The translations under genes and the position numbers were made by a program. Of a stretch of DNA of 64,000 nt, positions 48,735-56,634 are shown in pieces. How positions within the stretch are numbered: position 1 is the stretch's first letter; the number at the start of each line of letters is the position of its first letter. The DNA is taken from NCBI GenBank assembly GCA_964552795.1, contig CAZKIO010000002.1, forward strand, positions 62,001-126,000, read 5' to 3'. The notes beneath the pieces are model-generated. The model saw nothing but the letters and a program-made list of their open reading frames with translations, was not told the DNA's origin and made no database searches. The DNA comes from JAEUHZ01 sp964552795 (GTDB lineage Bacteria; Planctomycetota; UBA1135; GCA-002686595).

Positions 48735-49949
48735 GTGCCCCAGCCCCTGCGCATCGCGATCCTGGTCAACCCCTTCACCCTGGGGATGAAGTGGGGTGCG
48801 CACGCGCCCGAACTGGCGCGCGAGCTGCTCGGCCTGGGCCACACCGTGCGCGGGTTCGGCGCGCCGCCCGGCGCGATCCCGCGCTCGGGCGCCGATCCCG
48901 AGGTCGCGGGCGGGCCGCTGGCCGAGGAGCCGGTGGGCGTCGCCGGCTTCCAGCCCGACGCGATCGTGGCCTACGACGCGCTCTCGCCCGCGGCGTGGCT
49001 GGGCGCGCGCACGGCGCGCAGGCTCGGCGTGCCGCTCGTGCTCGTGGAGGCCGCGGCGGGCATCCAGCGCGGCCGCGCGTGGTTCCTGAACGAGGTCGGG
49101 CGCCTCTTGTGGGGACGCTACGTGCGCAGCGCGTGCTCCGCCGTGATCGCGCTCGACGCGGTCGCGCGCGACCGCGTCCTGCGCGCGGGTTTCGCGCCCG
49201 CGCAGGTCAGCGTGCTGCCCGCGGGCGTCGACCTCGCGCGCTTCCGGCCGGGGCTGGTGAGCGGTCTGGTGACGCGCCACCACATCCGCGGCCGCACGCT
49301 GCTGTACGTGGGCCGCATCGGGCCGGGCCGCGGGCTCGACCTGCTCGTGCGCGCGTTCGCGACGACCGTGGGGCAGCGCACCGACTGGTCGCTGGTGCTC
49401 GCGGGCGAAGGACCCGGGCGCACCGACCTGCGCGCGCTGGTCGACCGCCTGGGCATCGGCTCGCGCGTGCACTGGGTCGGCCTGCCGCGCGAGGAGGAAC
49501 TGCCCGGGCTGCTCAGCGCGAGCACGTTGCTCGCGGTCCCCGCGCTGGACGACAGCGTGCGCGGCCTGAACATCACGCGCGCGATGGCCGCGGGGCTGCC
49601 GATCCTGGCCTCGGACCGGCCCAGCCTGCGCCTCCTGGTGCAGGACGGCGTGCAGGGCCTGGTGGTCCCCGCGGGCGACTTGCGCGCGTGGACCGACACG
49701 ATCCAGCGCGCGGCCATGTCGCCCGAGGCGCGCTCGCGCTGGGGCGCGGCCGGACGGCGCACGGCCGAGGAGCGCTTCGCGTGGCCGCGCGTGGCGCAGA
49801 CCTTCGAGAACCTGATCGTGGGCGTGCAGCGCCGCGGCGCCGCGCAGCGCGGACCCGTCCGCACCGAGGCGGCGCTGGCGGCCGCGCCCGCGCACGGCGC
49901 GCACGCCGGCCCGCCGAACGGCACGGAATCGTCTGCCGAGCCGCGCTGA
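48735..49949 (+). CDS. Family 4 glycosyltransferase
   Basis: A GT-B glycosyltransferase of 404 residues from GTG 48735 (MPQPLRIAILVNPFTLGMKWGAHAPELAREL). The donor domain shows LLYVGRIGPGRGLDLLVRAFA, GIGSRVHWVGLPREEELPGLLSAS and NITRAMAAGLPILASDRPSLRLLVQDG. The C-terminal 40 residues are an Ala/Pro/Arg-rich tail. An in-frame ATG at 48696 lies inside the inverted repeat 48691-48707 and would add 13 residues; GTG 48735 is preferred because the fold begins there. It probably serves the same surface-glycan system as the other glycosyltransferases. Confidence 0.85.
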   Translation: MPQPLRIAILVNPFTLGMKWGAHAPELARELLGLGHTVRGFGAPPGAIPRSGADPEVAGGPLAEEPVGVAGFQPDAIVAYDALSPAAWLGARTARRLGVPLVLVEAAAGIQRGRAWFLNEVGRLLWGRYVRSACSAVIALDAVARDRVLRAGFAPAQVSVLPAGVDLARFRPGLVSGLVTRHHIRGRTLLYVGRIGPGRGLDLLVRAFATTVGQRTDWSLVLAGEGPGRTDLRALVDRLGIGSRVHWVGLPREEELPGLLSASTLLAVPALDDSVRGLNITRAMAAGLPILASDRPSLRLLVQDGVQGLVVPAGDLRAWTDTIQRAAMSPEARSRWGAAGRRTAEERFAWPRVAQTFENLIVGVQRRGAAQRGPVRTEAALAAAPAHGAHAGPPNGTESSAEPR

Positions 49950-49994
49950 CCGCGAACGGAGCCGCGGGGCCGGCGTCGCGGACCCGCGCGCCGC

Positions 49995-50000
49995 TAGAAT
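49995..50000 (+). promoter_or_regulatory. -10-like TAGAAT before the FixJ-like regulator
   Basis: TAGAAT lies 20 bases before GTG 50021. It is one of the better -10 matches in the window. Confidence 0.45.
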
Positions 50001-50020
50001 CCTGGACGGGATCCCAGGCC

Positions 50021-50644
50021 GTGAGCTCCGTGAGAACCGTTTTCCTGGTCGACGACGACGAAGCGCTGCGACGCGCGACGATGCGCCTGCTCTCCTCGGC
50101 GGGGTTCGACGTGCGGCCGTACGGATCGGCGGAGGCCTTCCTGGCCGAGTACGACCCGTCCGTTCCCGGCTGCCTGCTGCTCGACCTGCGCATGCCGGGG
50201 CGCAACGGTCTCGAGCTGCAGCAGGTCCTCGCCGAGCGGGGCACGCCGGTCCCGATCGTGTTCCTCACCGGTCACGCCGACGTGCCGGCCACCGTGCGCG
50301 CGATGAAGCGCGGCGCCGTGGACTTCCTGGAGAAGCCCGTGCCCGAGGACCAACTGCTCGCGGCGCTGGAACGCGCGCTGGCGCGCGACACGCAGGACCG
50401 GCGCGAACGGGAGGAGCAGGAGCGGATCGACGCGCGCTACGCCGAACTCACCCCGCGCGAGCGCGAGGTGCTCGCGGAGATCGTCCAGGGCAAGCTCAAC
50501 AAGCAGGTCGCCTACGCGCTCGGGATCGCCGAGCGCACCGTGAAGCTGCACCGCGCGCGCGTGCTGGAGAAGATGCGCGCCGAGTCGCTCGCGGACCTGG
50601 TGCGCATGGCCGCGCGCCTGGGCCTGGACGCCGCGCGTCCGTGA
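50021..50644 (+). CDS. FixJ/NarL-family response regulator with LuxR-type HTH
   Basis: A 207-residue two-component response regulator. The receiver domain has the acidic pocket D11-D13, phosphorylation site Asp55 (LLLDLRMPG), and conserved Thr and Lys in FLTGHAD and FLEKPV. A linker helix leads to a LuxR/GerE DNA-binding domain (LTPREREVLAEIVQGKLNKQVAYALGIAERTVKLHRARVLEKM). GTG 50021 is chosen; GTG 50030 is an alternative three codons later. No sensor kinase is adjacent. The palindromes TGCCCC-AA-GGGGCA before the next two genes are good candidates for its binding sites. Confidence 0.9.
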   Translation: MSSVRTVFLVDDDEALRRATMRLLSSAGFDVRPYGSAEAFLAEYDPSVPGCLLLDLRMPGRNGLELQQVLAERGTPVPIVFLTGHADVPATVRAMKRGAVDFLEKPVPEDQLLAALERALARDTQDRREREEQERIDARYAELTPREREVLAEIVQGKLNKQVAYALGIAERTVKLHRARVLEKMRAESLADLVRMAARLGLDAARP

Positions 50645-50672
50645 GGCGTCACCCGCGCGCGCGGAAGCCGCC

Positions 50673-50686
50673 TGCCCCAAGGGGCA
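50673..50686. promoter_or_regulatory. Palindrome TGCCCC-AA-GGGGCA (site 1)
   Basis: A perfect 6+2+6 palindrome lies inside a 23-base block (50668-50690) that recurs with one mismatch at 51191-51213. It is 81 bases before the ATG of the second response regulator. LuxR-type regulators bind palindromes of this kind as dimers. Confidence 0.65.
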
Positions 50687-50767
50687 ATGGCCCGCGCGCG
50701 TCCGGCGGGTCACGATGCGGAGAGTCCGCTAGGCCGGACCGACCGCGATGAACGCACCGAGGAACCC

Positions 50768-51166
50768 ATGACGCCGTCCGGCAAGGTGAAGGCCGGACCG
50801 ACCGTCTACGTCGTCGACGACGACGCGACGCTGCGCCGCGCGCTGGAGCGCCTGCTGCGCTCGGCGGGGTACGTGGTCGAGACGTTCTCGTCGGCCGAGG
50901 ACTTCCTGGAGCGTTCCCCCGACGGCGCCGACGGGGCCCTGGTGCTCGACGTGCGCATGGGCGGGATGAGCGGACCGGAGTTGCAGGCGCGGCTGGCGGC
51001 CGCCGGATCGCCGCTGCGCACGTTCGTGATCTCGGCCGTCGACGATCCGCGCGTACAGGCCCAGGTGCTGGCCTCGGGCGCCTGCGGGTGGTTCCCGAAG
51101 CCTGTCGACGCCGAGCAACTGCTCGCGGCGCTGCTCGCGGCGGGCTGCGGGCCCGAGCCGGCCTGA
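50768..51166 (+). CDS. Stand-alone receiver-domain response regulator
   Basis: A 132-residue CheY-like receiver with no output domain. It has the acidic pocket VVDDDATLRR, the phosphoacceptor Asp in ALVLDVRMGGMSG (near residue 60), ISAVDD in place of the usual T/S loop and Lys in FPKPVD. It resembles the FixJ receiver of the upstream regulator and may share its kinase or act as a phosphate sink. The ATG at 50768 follows GAGGAACCC; the earlier in-frame start at 50687 lies in the conserved palindrome block and is rejected. Confidence 0.88.
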   Translation: MTPSGKVKAGPTVYVVDDDATLRRALERLLRSAGYVVETFSSAEDFLERSPDGADGALVLDVRMGGMSGPELQARLAAAGSPLRTFVISAVDDPRVQAQVLASGACGWFPKPVDAEQLLAALLAAGCGPEPA

Positions 51167-51195
51167 GGTCACGGCGCGCGCGAGGCCGTCCCGCC

Positions 51196-51209
51196 TGCCC
51201 CAAGGTGCA
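51196..51209. promoter_or_regulatory. Palindrome TGCCCC-AA-GGTGCA (site 2)
   Basis: This is the second copy of the conserved 23-base block (51191-51213), with one base changed in the right arm. It lies 83 bases before the ATG of the HAF-repeat secreted protein, almost the same distance as site 1 from its gene. Confidence 0.65.
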
Positions 51210-51292
51210 ATGGTCGCGAACCGCACGAACGGCGACCATGGGCTCGTCCACAGCGGCCCACCTCAACCCGTCCCCTGACACGACGCATCGCC

Positions 51293-52831
51293 ATGAAACG
51301 AGCCTCCTTCGCCTCCGCCTTCGCAGCGGCCCTTTGCGCCGGTCCCGCTCTGGCGCAGGCGCCCCTGTACATCGACCTGTTCCCCGGATCGACCGCCACC
51401 GACGTGGCGATCGTCGGCAACGAGATCGTCGTCGTCGGCAACAGCGGCGGCGGCGTGTTCCGCTGGGTGTACGGCCTGGGCGACACGTCGCTGGGCGCCA
51501 CGTCCAGCGGCGGCAACATCCGCTTGTCGGCCGACGGCACGCGCGTGGCGACCACGACGACCGGGACGGACGGGATCACGCGCGCCGCGCTGTGGACCGG
51601 CGGCACGACCTGGACCCAGCTCCCCGGCCTGGCGGGCAGCTCGGGGACGTCGCAGACGACGGCGTACGGCATCAGCGGCGACGGCCTCACGGTCGTGGGC
51701 CTGGGCTGGAGCATCACCGGCACCGGGCACTGCTATCGCTGGAACATGGCGACCGGCGCATCCGATCTGGGCGGCCCGTTCAGCGATCCGGCGAGCCGGG
51801 CCAACGGCGTCAACGGCGACGGCACGGTGATCGTCGGCTGGAAGGACCTGCTGAACGGCACGCGGCAGGGCGCGCGCTGGGTCAACGGCGTGATGAACCA
51901 CCTGTCGTGGGTGAACGGCGCGACGACGCACGCGCTCGGCGAGGCGCTGCGGACCAACACCAGCGGCTCGACGATCGTCGGCATGCGCATCTTCGGCGGG
52001 CCGAACTCGGCCTGGCGCTGGGATGCGGGCACGGGCCTGGCCACGCCGCTCCCCAACCTGGCGGGCGAGACGACGAGCGCGGCCGCGACGGACCTCTCGG
52101 ACGACGGCACGCTCATCGTCGGCCACTCGGGCGGCAACGTGATCACCGGCACGCGCGCGATCCTGTGGATCAACGACGTGCCCCAGAGCCTGCACGCGTA
52201 CCTGACGTCGCTGGGCACCGTCGGGATCGCCGGCTACCCCGACCTGGGCCTCGTCACCGCGATCAGCGACGACGGCAACGTGATCGTCGGGCAGGGCACG
52301 GGCTTCGGCAGCGGCCAGCCCGGCGGCGGCTGGGTCGTGATCTTCCCCGACGCGCTGCAGATCGGCACCGCCTTCTGCTCGGGCGACGGCACGGCCACGG
52401 CTTGCCCGTGCGGGAACAATGGCGCGCCCGGGCACGGTTGCGCGAGCAGCGTCCACGCCGGCGGGGCGCTCCTGAAGGCCACGGGCGTGGCCAGCATCAG
52501 CGCCGACAGCGTCACGCTGCGGGGCTCGAGCATGCCCAACGCGCCGGCCCTGTACTTCCAGGGCACGACGCAGCAGAACGGCGGCGCGGGCGCGATGTTC
52601 GGCGACGGCCTGCGCTGCGCGGGCGGCACCGTCGTGCGCCTGGGCACCAAGGTCAACGTCGGCGGCGAGAGCCAGTACCCCTCCGGCGCCGACCTGCCGG
52701 TCGCGACGCGCGGCCTGGTCACCATGCCGGGCGTGCGCACCTACCAGGTCTGGTACCGCAATGCGGCCGCGTTCTGCACGGCGGCGACGTTCAACCTCTC
52801 GAACGGCCTGCAGCTCACCTGGGCGATGTGA
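51293..52831 (+). CDS. Secreted HAF-repeat protein with the six-Cys C-terminal domain
   Basis: A 512-residue protein with a signal peptide (MKRASFASAFAAALCAGPALAQA, residues 1-22). Residues about 30-350 are repeats of the HAF type (GISGDGLTVVG, GVNGDGTVIVGW, DLSDDGTLIVG, AISDDGNVIVGQ with RW/RA.LW strands), probably forming a beta-propeller. Residues 361-512 are the shared six-Cys domain: FCSGDGTATACPCGN, LYFQGTT, FGDGLRCAGG, RTYQVWYRN and FC. It is predicted extracellular, bound to the surface through its C-terminus or a partner. The upstream palindrome suggests control by the adjacent response regulator. Confidence 0.85.
   Translation: MKRASFASAFAAALCAGPALAQAPLYIDLFPGSTATDVAIVGNEIVVVGNSGGGVFRWVYGLGDTSLGATSSGGNIRLSADGTRVATTTTGTDGITRAALWTGGTTWTQLPGLAGSSGTSQTTAYGISGDGLTVVGLGWSITGTGHCYRWNMATGASDLGGPFSDPASRANGVNGDGTVIVGWKDLLNGTRQGARWVNGVMNHLSWVNGATTHALGEALRTNTSGSTIVGMRIFGGPNSAWRWDAGTGLATPLPNLAGETTSAAATDLSDDGTLIVGHSGGNVITGTRAILWINDVPQSLHAYLTSLGTVGIAGYPDLGLVTAISDDGNVIVGQGTGFGSGQPGGGWVVIFPDALQIGTAFCSGDGTATACPCGNNGAPGHGCASSVHAGGALLKATGVASISADSVTLRGSSMPNAPALYFQGTTQQNGGAGAMFGDGLRCAGGTVVRLGTKVNVGGESQYPSGADLPVATRGLVTMPGVRTYQVWYRNAAAFCTAATFNLSNGLQLTWAM
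52373..52828 (+). other. Coding segment of the shared six-Cys C-terminal domain (copy C)
   Basis: Residues 361-512 of the HAF-repeat protein. This and copy B are close relatives; copy A is more distant. All three occupy the extreme C-terminus of a protein with a signal peptide, behind unrelated N-terminal domains. Confidence 0.75.
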
Positions 52832-52916
52832 TCACTCTGGCGAACTGACCACGGTGGCGATGGGACCCGCCGCGGCGGAGCCGATCCTGACGGCTGCGCC
52901 CGGACCGGGTCACCGG

Positions 52917-52947
52917 GATGGCCGCGGGCACCGCGCCCGCGGCCATC
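52917..52947. terminator. Perfect 13-bp stem-loop between convergent genes
   Basis: GATGGCCGCGGGC (52917-52929) and GCCCGCGGCCATC (52935-52947) flank the loop ACCGC. It lies 85 bases after the HAF-protein stop and 24 bases after the minus-strand STAS-PilZ stop. It probably terminates both convergent transcripts, although no U-tract follows. Confidence 0.65.
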
Positions 52948-52971
52948 GGCTTGTCGGCGCACGGCCGCCGG

Positions 52972-53805
52972 TCAGCGGTCGGTGACCTTCTTGAGCTCGT
53001 CCTTCAGGTACGCGAGGTCGTTGGCGTACTGCTTGATCTCGTCGCGCGTCGTGGTGTCGATCTGCTGGAAGCTGGCGCCGACCTTGATGCCCTCGGGGCG
53101 TTCCTCGACCTCCGTCACGGCGCACGTCGCCTCGCGGTAGCCCTTGCCCAGGAGAGGCAGGCGGAAGCGGATGCGCCACTCCGTGCCGATCGCCAGGAAC
53201 TGGGCCATGGCGAACGGCGACAGGCCGGTCGATCCGCCGTTCCACGTGAAGCGCAGGCCGCTGGTGTCGATCGCGGACATGCGACCGGCGCCGCTCCATG
53301 CCGGAGGCGTCTTCTCCTGCGCCTGCGACCCCTTGGTCGGCGGCTTGGGATGCCGCGCGCTCTCGGGCAGGAAATGCTCGACCCGGTCGAGGTTGAGCGG
53401 CGAGAACAGCACCGTCGAGGGGTGGTCGTCGGCCTTGGGCGGCTCGACACGTCCCTGCGGCGCGATCCCGGCCATCACGGCCTCCGACGCGGCCTCGTCG
53501 TTGTCGAAGACGCCCAGGACGCGGTCGAGGCCGACCTTGCCGATGATGTCGCGGCAGAACGGCGAGGGACGCGAGAGCACGAGGCGTCCGCCCTTGCCCG
53601 AGAGCTGCTTGCCGGCCTTGACCATGGCGCCCAGCGCGGTGGAGTTCAGGAACCGCACGAGCCGCAGGTTCAGGACCACGCGGTGGATCCCGGCCTTGGC
53701 CAAGGCGTCGATCTCCTGCTGCAGGAGGGGGGCGTAGAAGGTGTCGAATTCACCGCGCAGGTGCAGGATCGCGTAGTCGTCCCGCGGCTCGACGCTGATG
53801 TGCAT
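52972..53805 (-). CDS. STAS-domain protein with C-terminal PilZ-like domain
   Basis: A 277-residue protein. Residues 1-110 form a STAS (anti-sigma-factor antagonist) domain with the phosphorylatable Ser in VRFLNSTALGAMVKAG. After a Pro-rich linker, residues about 170-277 resemble PilZ (MSAIDTSGLRFTWNGG, GTEWRIRFRLPLLGKG, GIKVGASFQQID), though the c-di-GMP motif DxSxxG reads DTSGLR and so may be degenerate. It ends in a helical tail. I start at ATG 53805 (MHISVEPRDDYAILHLRGEFD), which has GGAG upstream. It diverges from a SpoIIE-type phosphatase, the expected partner that dephosphorylates STAS serines. No RsbW-type kinase is in the window. Confidence 0.85.
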   Translation of the reverse strand: MHISVEPRDDYAILHLRGEFDTFYAPLLQQEIDALAKAGIHRVVLNLRLVRFLNSTALGAMVKAGKQLSGKGGRLVLSRPSPFCRDIIGKVGLDRVLGVFDNDEAASEAVMAGIAPQGRVEPPKADDHPSTVLFSPLNLDRVEHFLPESARHPKPPTKGSQAQEKTPPAWSGAGRMSAIDTSGLRFTWNGGSTGLSPFAMAQFLAIGTEWRIRFRLPLLGKGYREATCAVTEVEERPEGIKVGASFQQIDTTTRDEIKQYANDLAYLKDELKKVTDR

Positions 53806-53866
53806 GAGGGCTCCGGGTGGAAGCGTTGGAGGGGGCTGGCGCTGGCTCACAGGCTCGGCCAGCGTC

Positions 53867-53872
53867 TAGGAT
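53867..53872 (+). promoter_or_regulatory. -10-like TAGGAT before the GAF-SpoIIE operon
   Basis: TAGGAT lies 9 bases before ATG 53882. GGGGAG overlaps the gap, so both a very short leader and a ribosome site are possible. Confidence 0.45.
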
Positions 53873-53881
53873 GGGGAGTCT

Positions 53882-55279
53882 ATGTTCTTCCGCAGGAAGA
53901 AGGAACCGCCCCCGCCGCCGACCCCGGCCCACCGATCCGCCCAGGCGGCGGACGGACCGGCGCTGCCCGGAACGCCCTCGACCGCGTTCCTGACCGGGAA
54001 CGACAGCATGGACCGGCGGGCCGTCGAGGTCCTGCTGCGGGGGATCGCGCAGGTCACCGAGTCCCGGGACCTGGAGTCCCTGCTGACGGACATCGTCGAC
54101 ACCTCGATCGAGGTGACCGGCGCCGAGCGCGGCCTCCTGGTCCTCATCGACGACAAGCGCGAGCTGATCGTGCGCGTCTCGCGCATGAAGGGGCGCAAGC
54201 CCGTCGAGGGGCAGGTGCGGTTCTCGACCAGCATCGTGCGGCGCGTGCTCGACGACCTCGAGCCGGTGCGCGCGCAGGTGTCGTCGGACTCCGAGGCGCT
54301 CGAGCTGGGCAGCTCGGTGTACGACCTCAAGCTGCGCGCGGTGATGTGCGTGCCGCTCGTGCAGAGCGAGAGCCCCGAGGGCCACGCCGAGCGCGGCGTC
54401 CTGTACGTCGACTCCAAGGCCGCGACGCGCGAGTTCGGGCAGAAGGACCTGGCCCTGTTCGCGGCGCTCTCGCAGTACGTGCGCATCGCGATGCAGAACG
54501 CGCGCCTGAACCTGCTGTCGATCGAGAAGGCCCGCCTGGAGCACTCGCTCGAGCTGGCCAGCCAGATCCAGCGCGACCTGATGGGCACGCGGCCCACCAA
54601 CCTCGTCGGCTACGACGCGCACGGCTGGTACAGCGCGCCCGAGGGCACCACCGGCGACTTCTACGACTTCGTCAAGATGCGCGAGGGGCGCCTGGGCGTG
54701 ATCATCGGCGACGTGACCGGCCACGGCATCGGGCCGGCGCTGATCATGGCCGAGGCCAAGAGCGCGCTGCGCCAGGGCCTCAAGCTGCTGGACGATCCGG
54801 CGGCGATCGTGCGCAGCGTCAACGAGGACCTCGCGCCGCGCCTGGACGACAAGCTGTTTTTCACGCTGTTCGTGGCCGTGTTCTCGCCCGACGGGACGCT
54901 GCAGACGCTCAACGCCGGCCAGACGCCGCCGCTCCTGTGGCGCGCGCGCACGCGCGAGATCGAGATCGTGCCCGGCCACGCGCCGGCCATCGGCTTCGTG
55001 GACGATTTCCCCTACGAGGAAGGCCCGCGCTTCCAGCTCGAGCCGGGCGATGTGCTGATGATGTTCACCGACGGACTCGTCGAGGCGCGCTCGGCCAGCG
55101 ATCCCGAGCAGATGTTCCAGGACGAAGGCATGCGCGCCGAGCTCGCGCGCTGCGCGGCCGAGGGTCTGGACGCGCGCGGCATCGTCGAGGCGGTCGTGCG
55201 CAACGTGCTGGAGTTCACCGCCGGCGTGCGCGAGGACGACATGACGCTGATCGTCGTGCGTCGCACGGAGGCCGGATGA
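53882..55279 (+). CDS. GAF-domain SpoIIE/RsbU-type serine phosphatase
   Basis: A 465-residue protein. A Pro-rich N-terminus leads to a GAF sensor domain (about 55-205: GIAQVTESRDLESLLTDIVDT, GVLYVDSKAATREFGQKDL). A coiled segment (IEKARLEHSLELASQIQRDLM) joins it to a PP2C-like SpoIIE domain (about 245-465). Metal-binding Asp residues are in TGDFYDFV, IGDVTGHGIGPAL, MFTDGLVEA and REDDMTLIVV. It would remove phosphate from STAS-domain antagonists in response to a ligand or redox signal. The divergent STAS-PilZ protein is the obvious substrate. Its stop overlaps the dihydroorotase start (ATGA). Confidence 0.9.
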   Translation: MFFRRKKEPPPPPTPAHRSAQAADGPALPGTPSTAFLTGNDSMDRRAVEVLLRGIAQVTESRDLESLLTDIVDTSIEVTGAERGLLVLIDDKRELIVRVSRMKGRKPVEGQVRFSTSIVRRVLDDLEPVRAQVSSDSEALELGSSVYDLKLRAVMCVPLVQSESPEGHAERGVLYVDSKAATREFGQKDLALFAALSQYVRIAMQNARLNLLSIEKARLEHSLELASQIQRDLMGTRPTNLVGYDAHGWYSAPEGTTGDFYDFVKMREGRLGVIIGDVTGHGIGPALIMAEAKSALRQGLKLLDDPAAIVRSVNEDLAPRLDDKLFFTLFVAVFSPDGTLQTLNAGQTPPLLWRARTREIEIVPGHAPAIGFVDDFPYEEGPRFQLEPGDVLMMFTDGLVEARSASDPEQMFQDEGMRAELARCAAEGLDARGIVEAVVRNVLEFTAGVREDDMTLIVVRRTEAG

Positions 55280-56634
55280 ACGCGTCGCGCGGCGGCGACC
55301 TCCTCGTGCGCGGCGCGCGGAGCTACCCGCCCGGCGCCGACGAGCGCACCCTCGACGTGCGCATCCTGGGCGGCGTGATCGACGCGCTGGGGCCCGACCT
55401 GGACGCCGGCGGCCTGCCCGTGCTCGACGCCGGCGGCCGCACCGTGATCCCCGGCCTCGTCGACGTGCACGTGCACTTCCGCGATCCGGGCCTGGAGCGC
55501 AAGGAGGGCTGGGACCACGGCTCGGCGGGCGCGCTGCACGGCGGCGTCACGTCGGTGGTGGAGGTGCAGAACAACCCGCCGCTCTCGACCTCGCTGGCGG
55601 CGCTGCGCGCGCGCATCGAGCACGTGCGCGCGCGCTCGCGCGTCGACTTCGGGTGCCTCGGGAACCTGGTGCCGGATTCCGTGCCCGAGCTGGCCGCGAT
55701 GGCGCCGTTCACGCCGGGCTTCAAGCTGTTCCTGGGCGGCTCGACCGGCCTGGGAGGCGAGACCGACGACGGCGTCCTGCGCGACCTGTTCGCCGCGGCG
55801 GCGCGCGCTGGCCGCATGGTGGTGGGGCACTGCGAGGACGAGAACCTGCTGCGCGCGGCGCGCGCGGCGCTGCCCGAGGCGACCGCGACGGAGCACCACC
55901 TGGTGCGCCCGTCCGAGGCCGAGATCGAGTCCGTGCGCAAGAGCATCGGCTGGTGCGTCGAAACCGGCGCCGCGCTGCACGTCTTCCACGTCAGCACCGC
56001 CGGCGCCTGCGAGCTGCTGCGCGCCGCGCGCGCGCGCGGCCTGCCCGTCGGCGGCAGCACCGGCCCGCAGTACATCCTGCTCTCGAACGAGGACGCCCCG
56101 CGCCTGGGCAACCTCATGAAGATCAACCCGTCGATCAAGACGCGCGCCGACAACGCCGCCATCCTCGCGGCGCTCGAGGACGGCAGCGTCGAGGCGATCG
56201 GCACCGACCATGCCCCGCACCCGCTCGAGGAGAAGCAGCGCGCGTACGCGCACGCGCCTTCGGGAATGCCGTGCGTCGATCTCCTGTGGCCGCTCACGTG
56301 GGAGCTCGTCCGCAGCGGCGCCCTCGACGCGCGCACGGCGCTGTCGGTCGTGACCGACCGCGCCGCGGACTCGCTGCTCCTGCCGCGCAAGGGCCGGCTC
56401 GCGCCGGGCTACGACGGCGACCTCGTGCTGTTCGATCCGCGCGCCACGCGGCGCGTCGCGGGTGCGCGCCTGCCCTCGCGTTCCAAGTGGTCGGCGTTCG
56501 AGGGCCGCGAGCTGGCCGGCTTCCCCGAGGTCGTCGTGCGGCGGGGCGAGATCGTGTTCCGGGACGGCGCCGTTCAAGTCGAGGCCGGCGGCCGTCCGCT
56601 CGACCTCGCGCCGCCGCGTCCCTCCGCGCGGTGA
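55276..56634 (+). CDS. pyrC: Dihydroorotase
   Basis: A 452-residue amidohydrolase of the type-I dihydroorotase group, which cyclises carbamoyl-aspartate in pyrimidine synthesis. The metal-binding HVHFRDPG is near residue 66, the carboxylated Lys is in PGFKLFLGGSTG, HVFHVSTA supplies a His, and GTDHAPH the Asp. It resembles PyrC/allantoinase-type enzymes and dihydroorotase is the commonest member, so allantoinase cannot be fully excluded. ATG 55276 overlaps the phosphatase gene and its stop overlaps the DUF58 gene (GTGA). A metabolic gene sandwiched between regulatory genes is unusual. Confidence 0.87.
   Translation: MNASRGGDLLVRGARSYPPGADERTLDVRILGGVIDALGPDLDAGGLPVLDAGGRTVIPGLVDVHVHFRDPGLERKEGWDHGSAGALHGGVTSVVEVQNNPPLSTSLAALRARIEHVRARSRVDFGCLGNLVPDSVPELAAMAPFTPGFKLFLGGSTGLGGETDDGVLRDLFAAAARAGRMVVGHCEDENLLRAARAALPEATATEHHLVRPSEAEIESVRKSIGWCVETGAALHVFHVSTAGACELLRAARARGLPVGGSTGPQYILLSNEDAPRLGNLMKINPSIKTRADNAAILAALEDGSVEAIGTDHAPHPLEEKQRAYAHAPSGMPCVDLLWPLTWELVRSGALDARTALSVVTDRAADSLLLPRKGRLAPGYDGDLVLFDPRATRRVAGARLPSRSKWSAFEGRELAGFPEVVVRRGEIVFRDGAVQVEAGGRPLDLAPPRPSAR

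Noticed and set aside
48737..50644. A long plus-strand frame that would extend the FixJ-like regulator far upstream through the glycosyltransferase gene
   Set aside because: The region upstream of 50021 is the wrong frame of the glycosyltransferase. The receiver domain begins at 50021-50030 and a TAGAAT hexamer sits 20 bases before.
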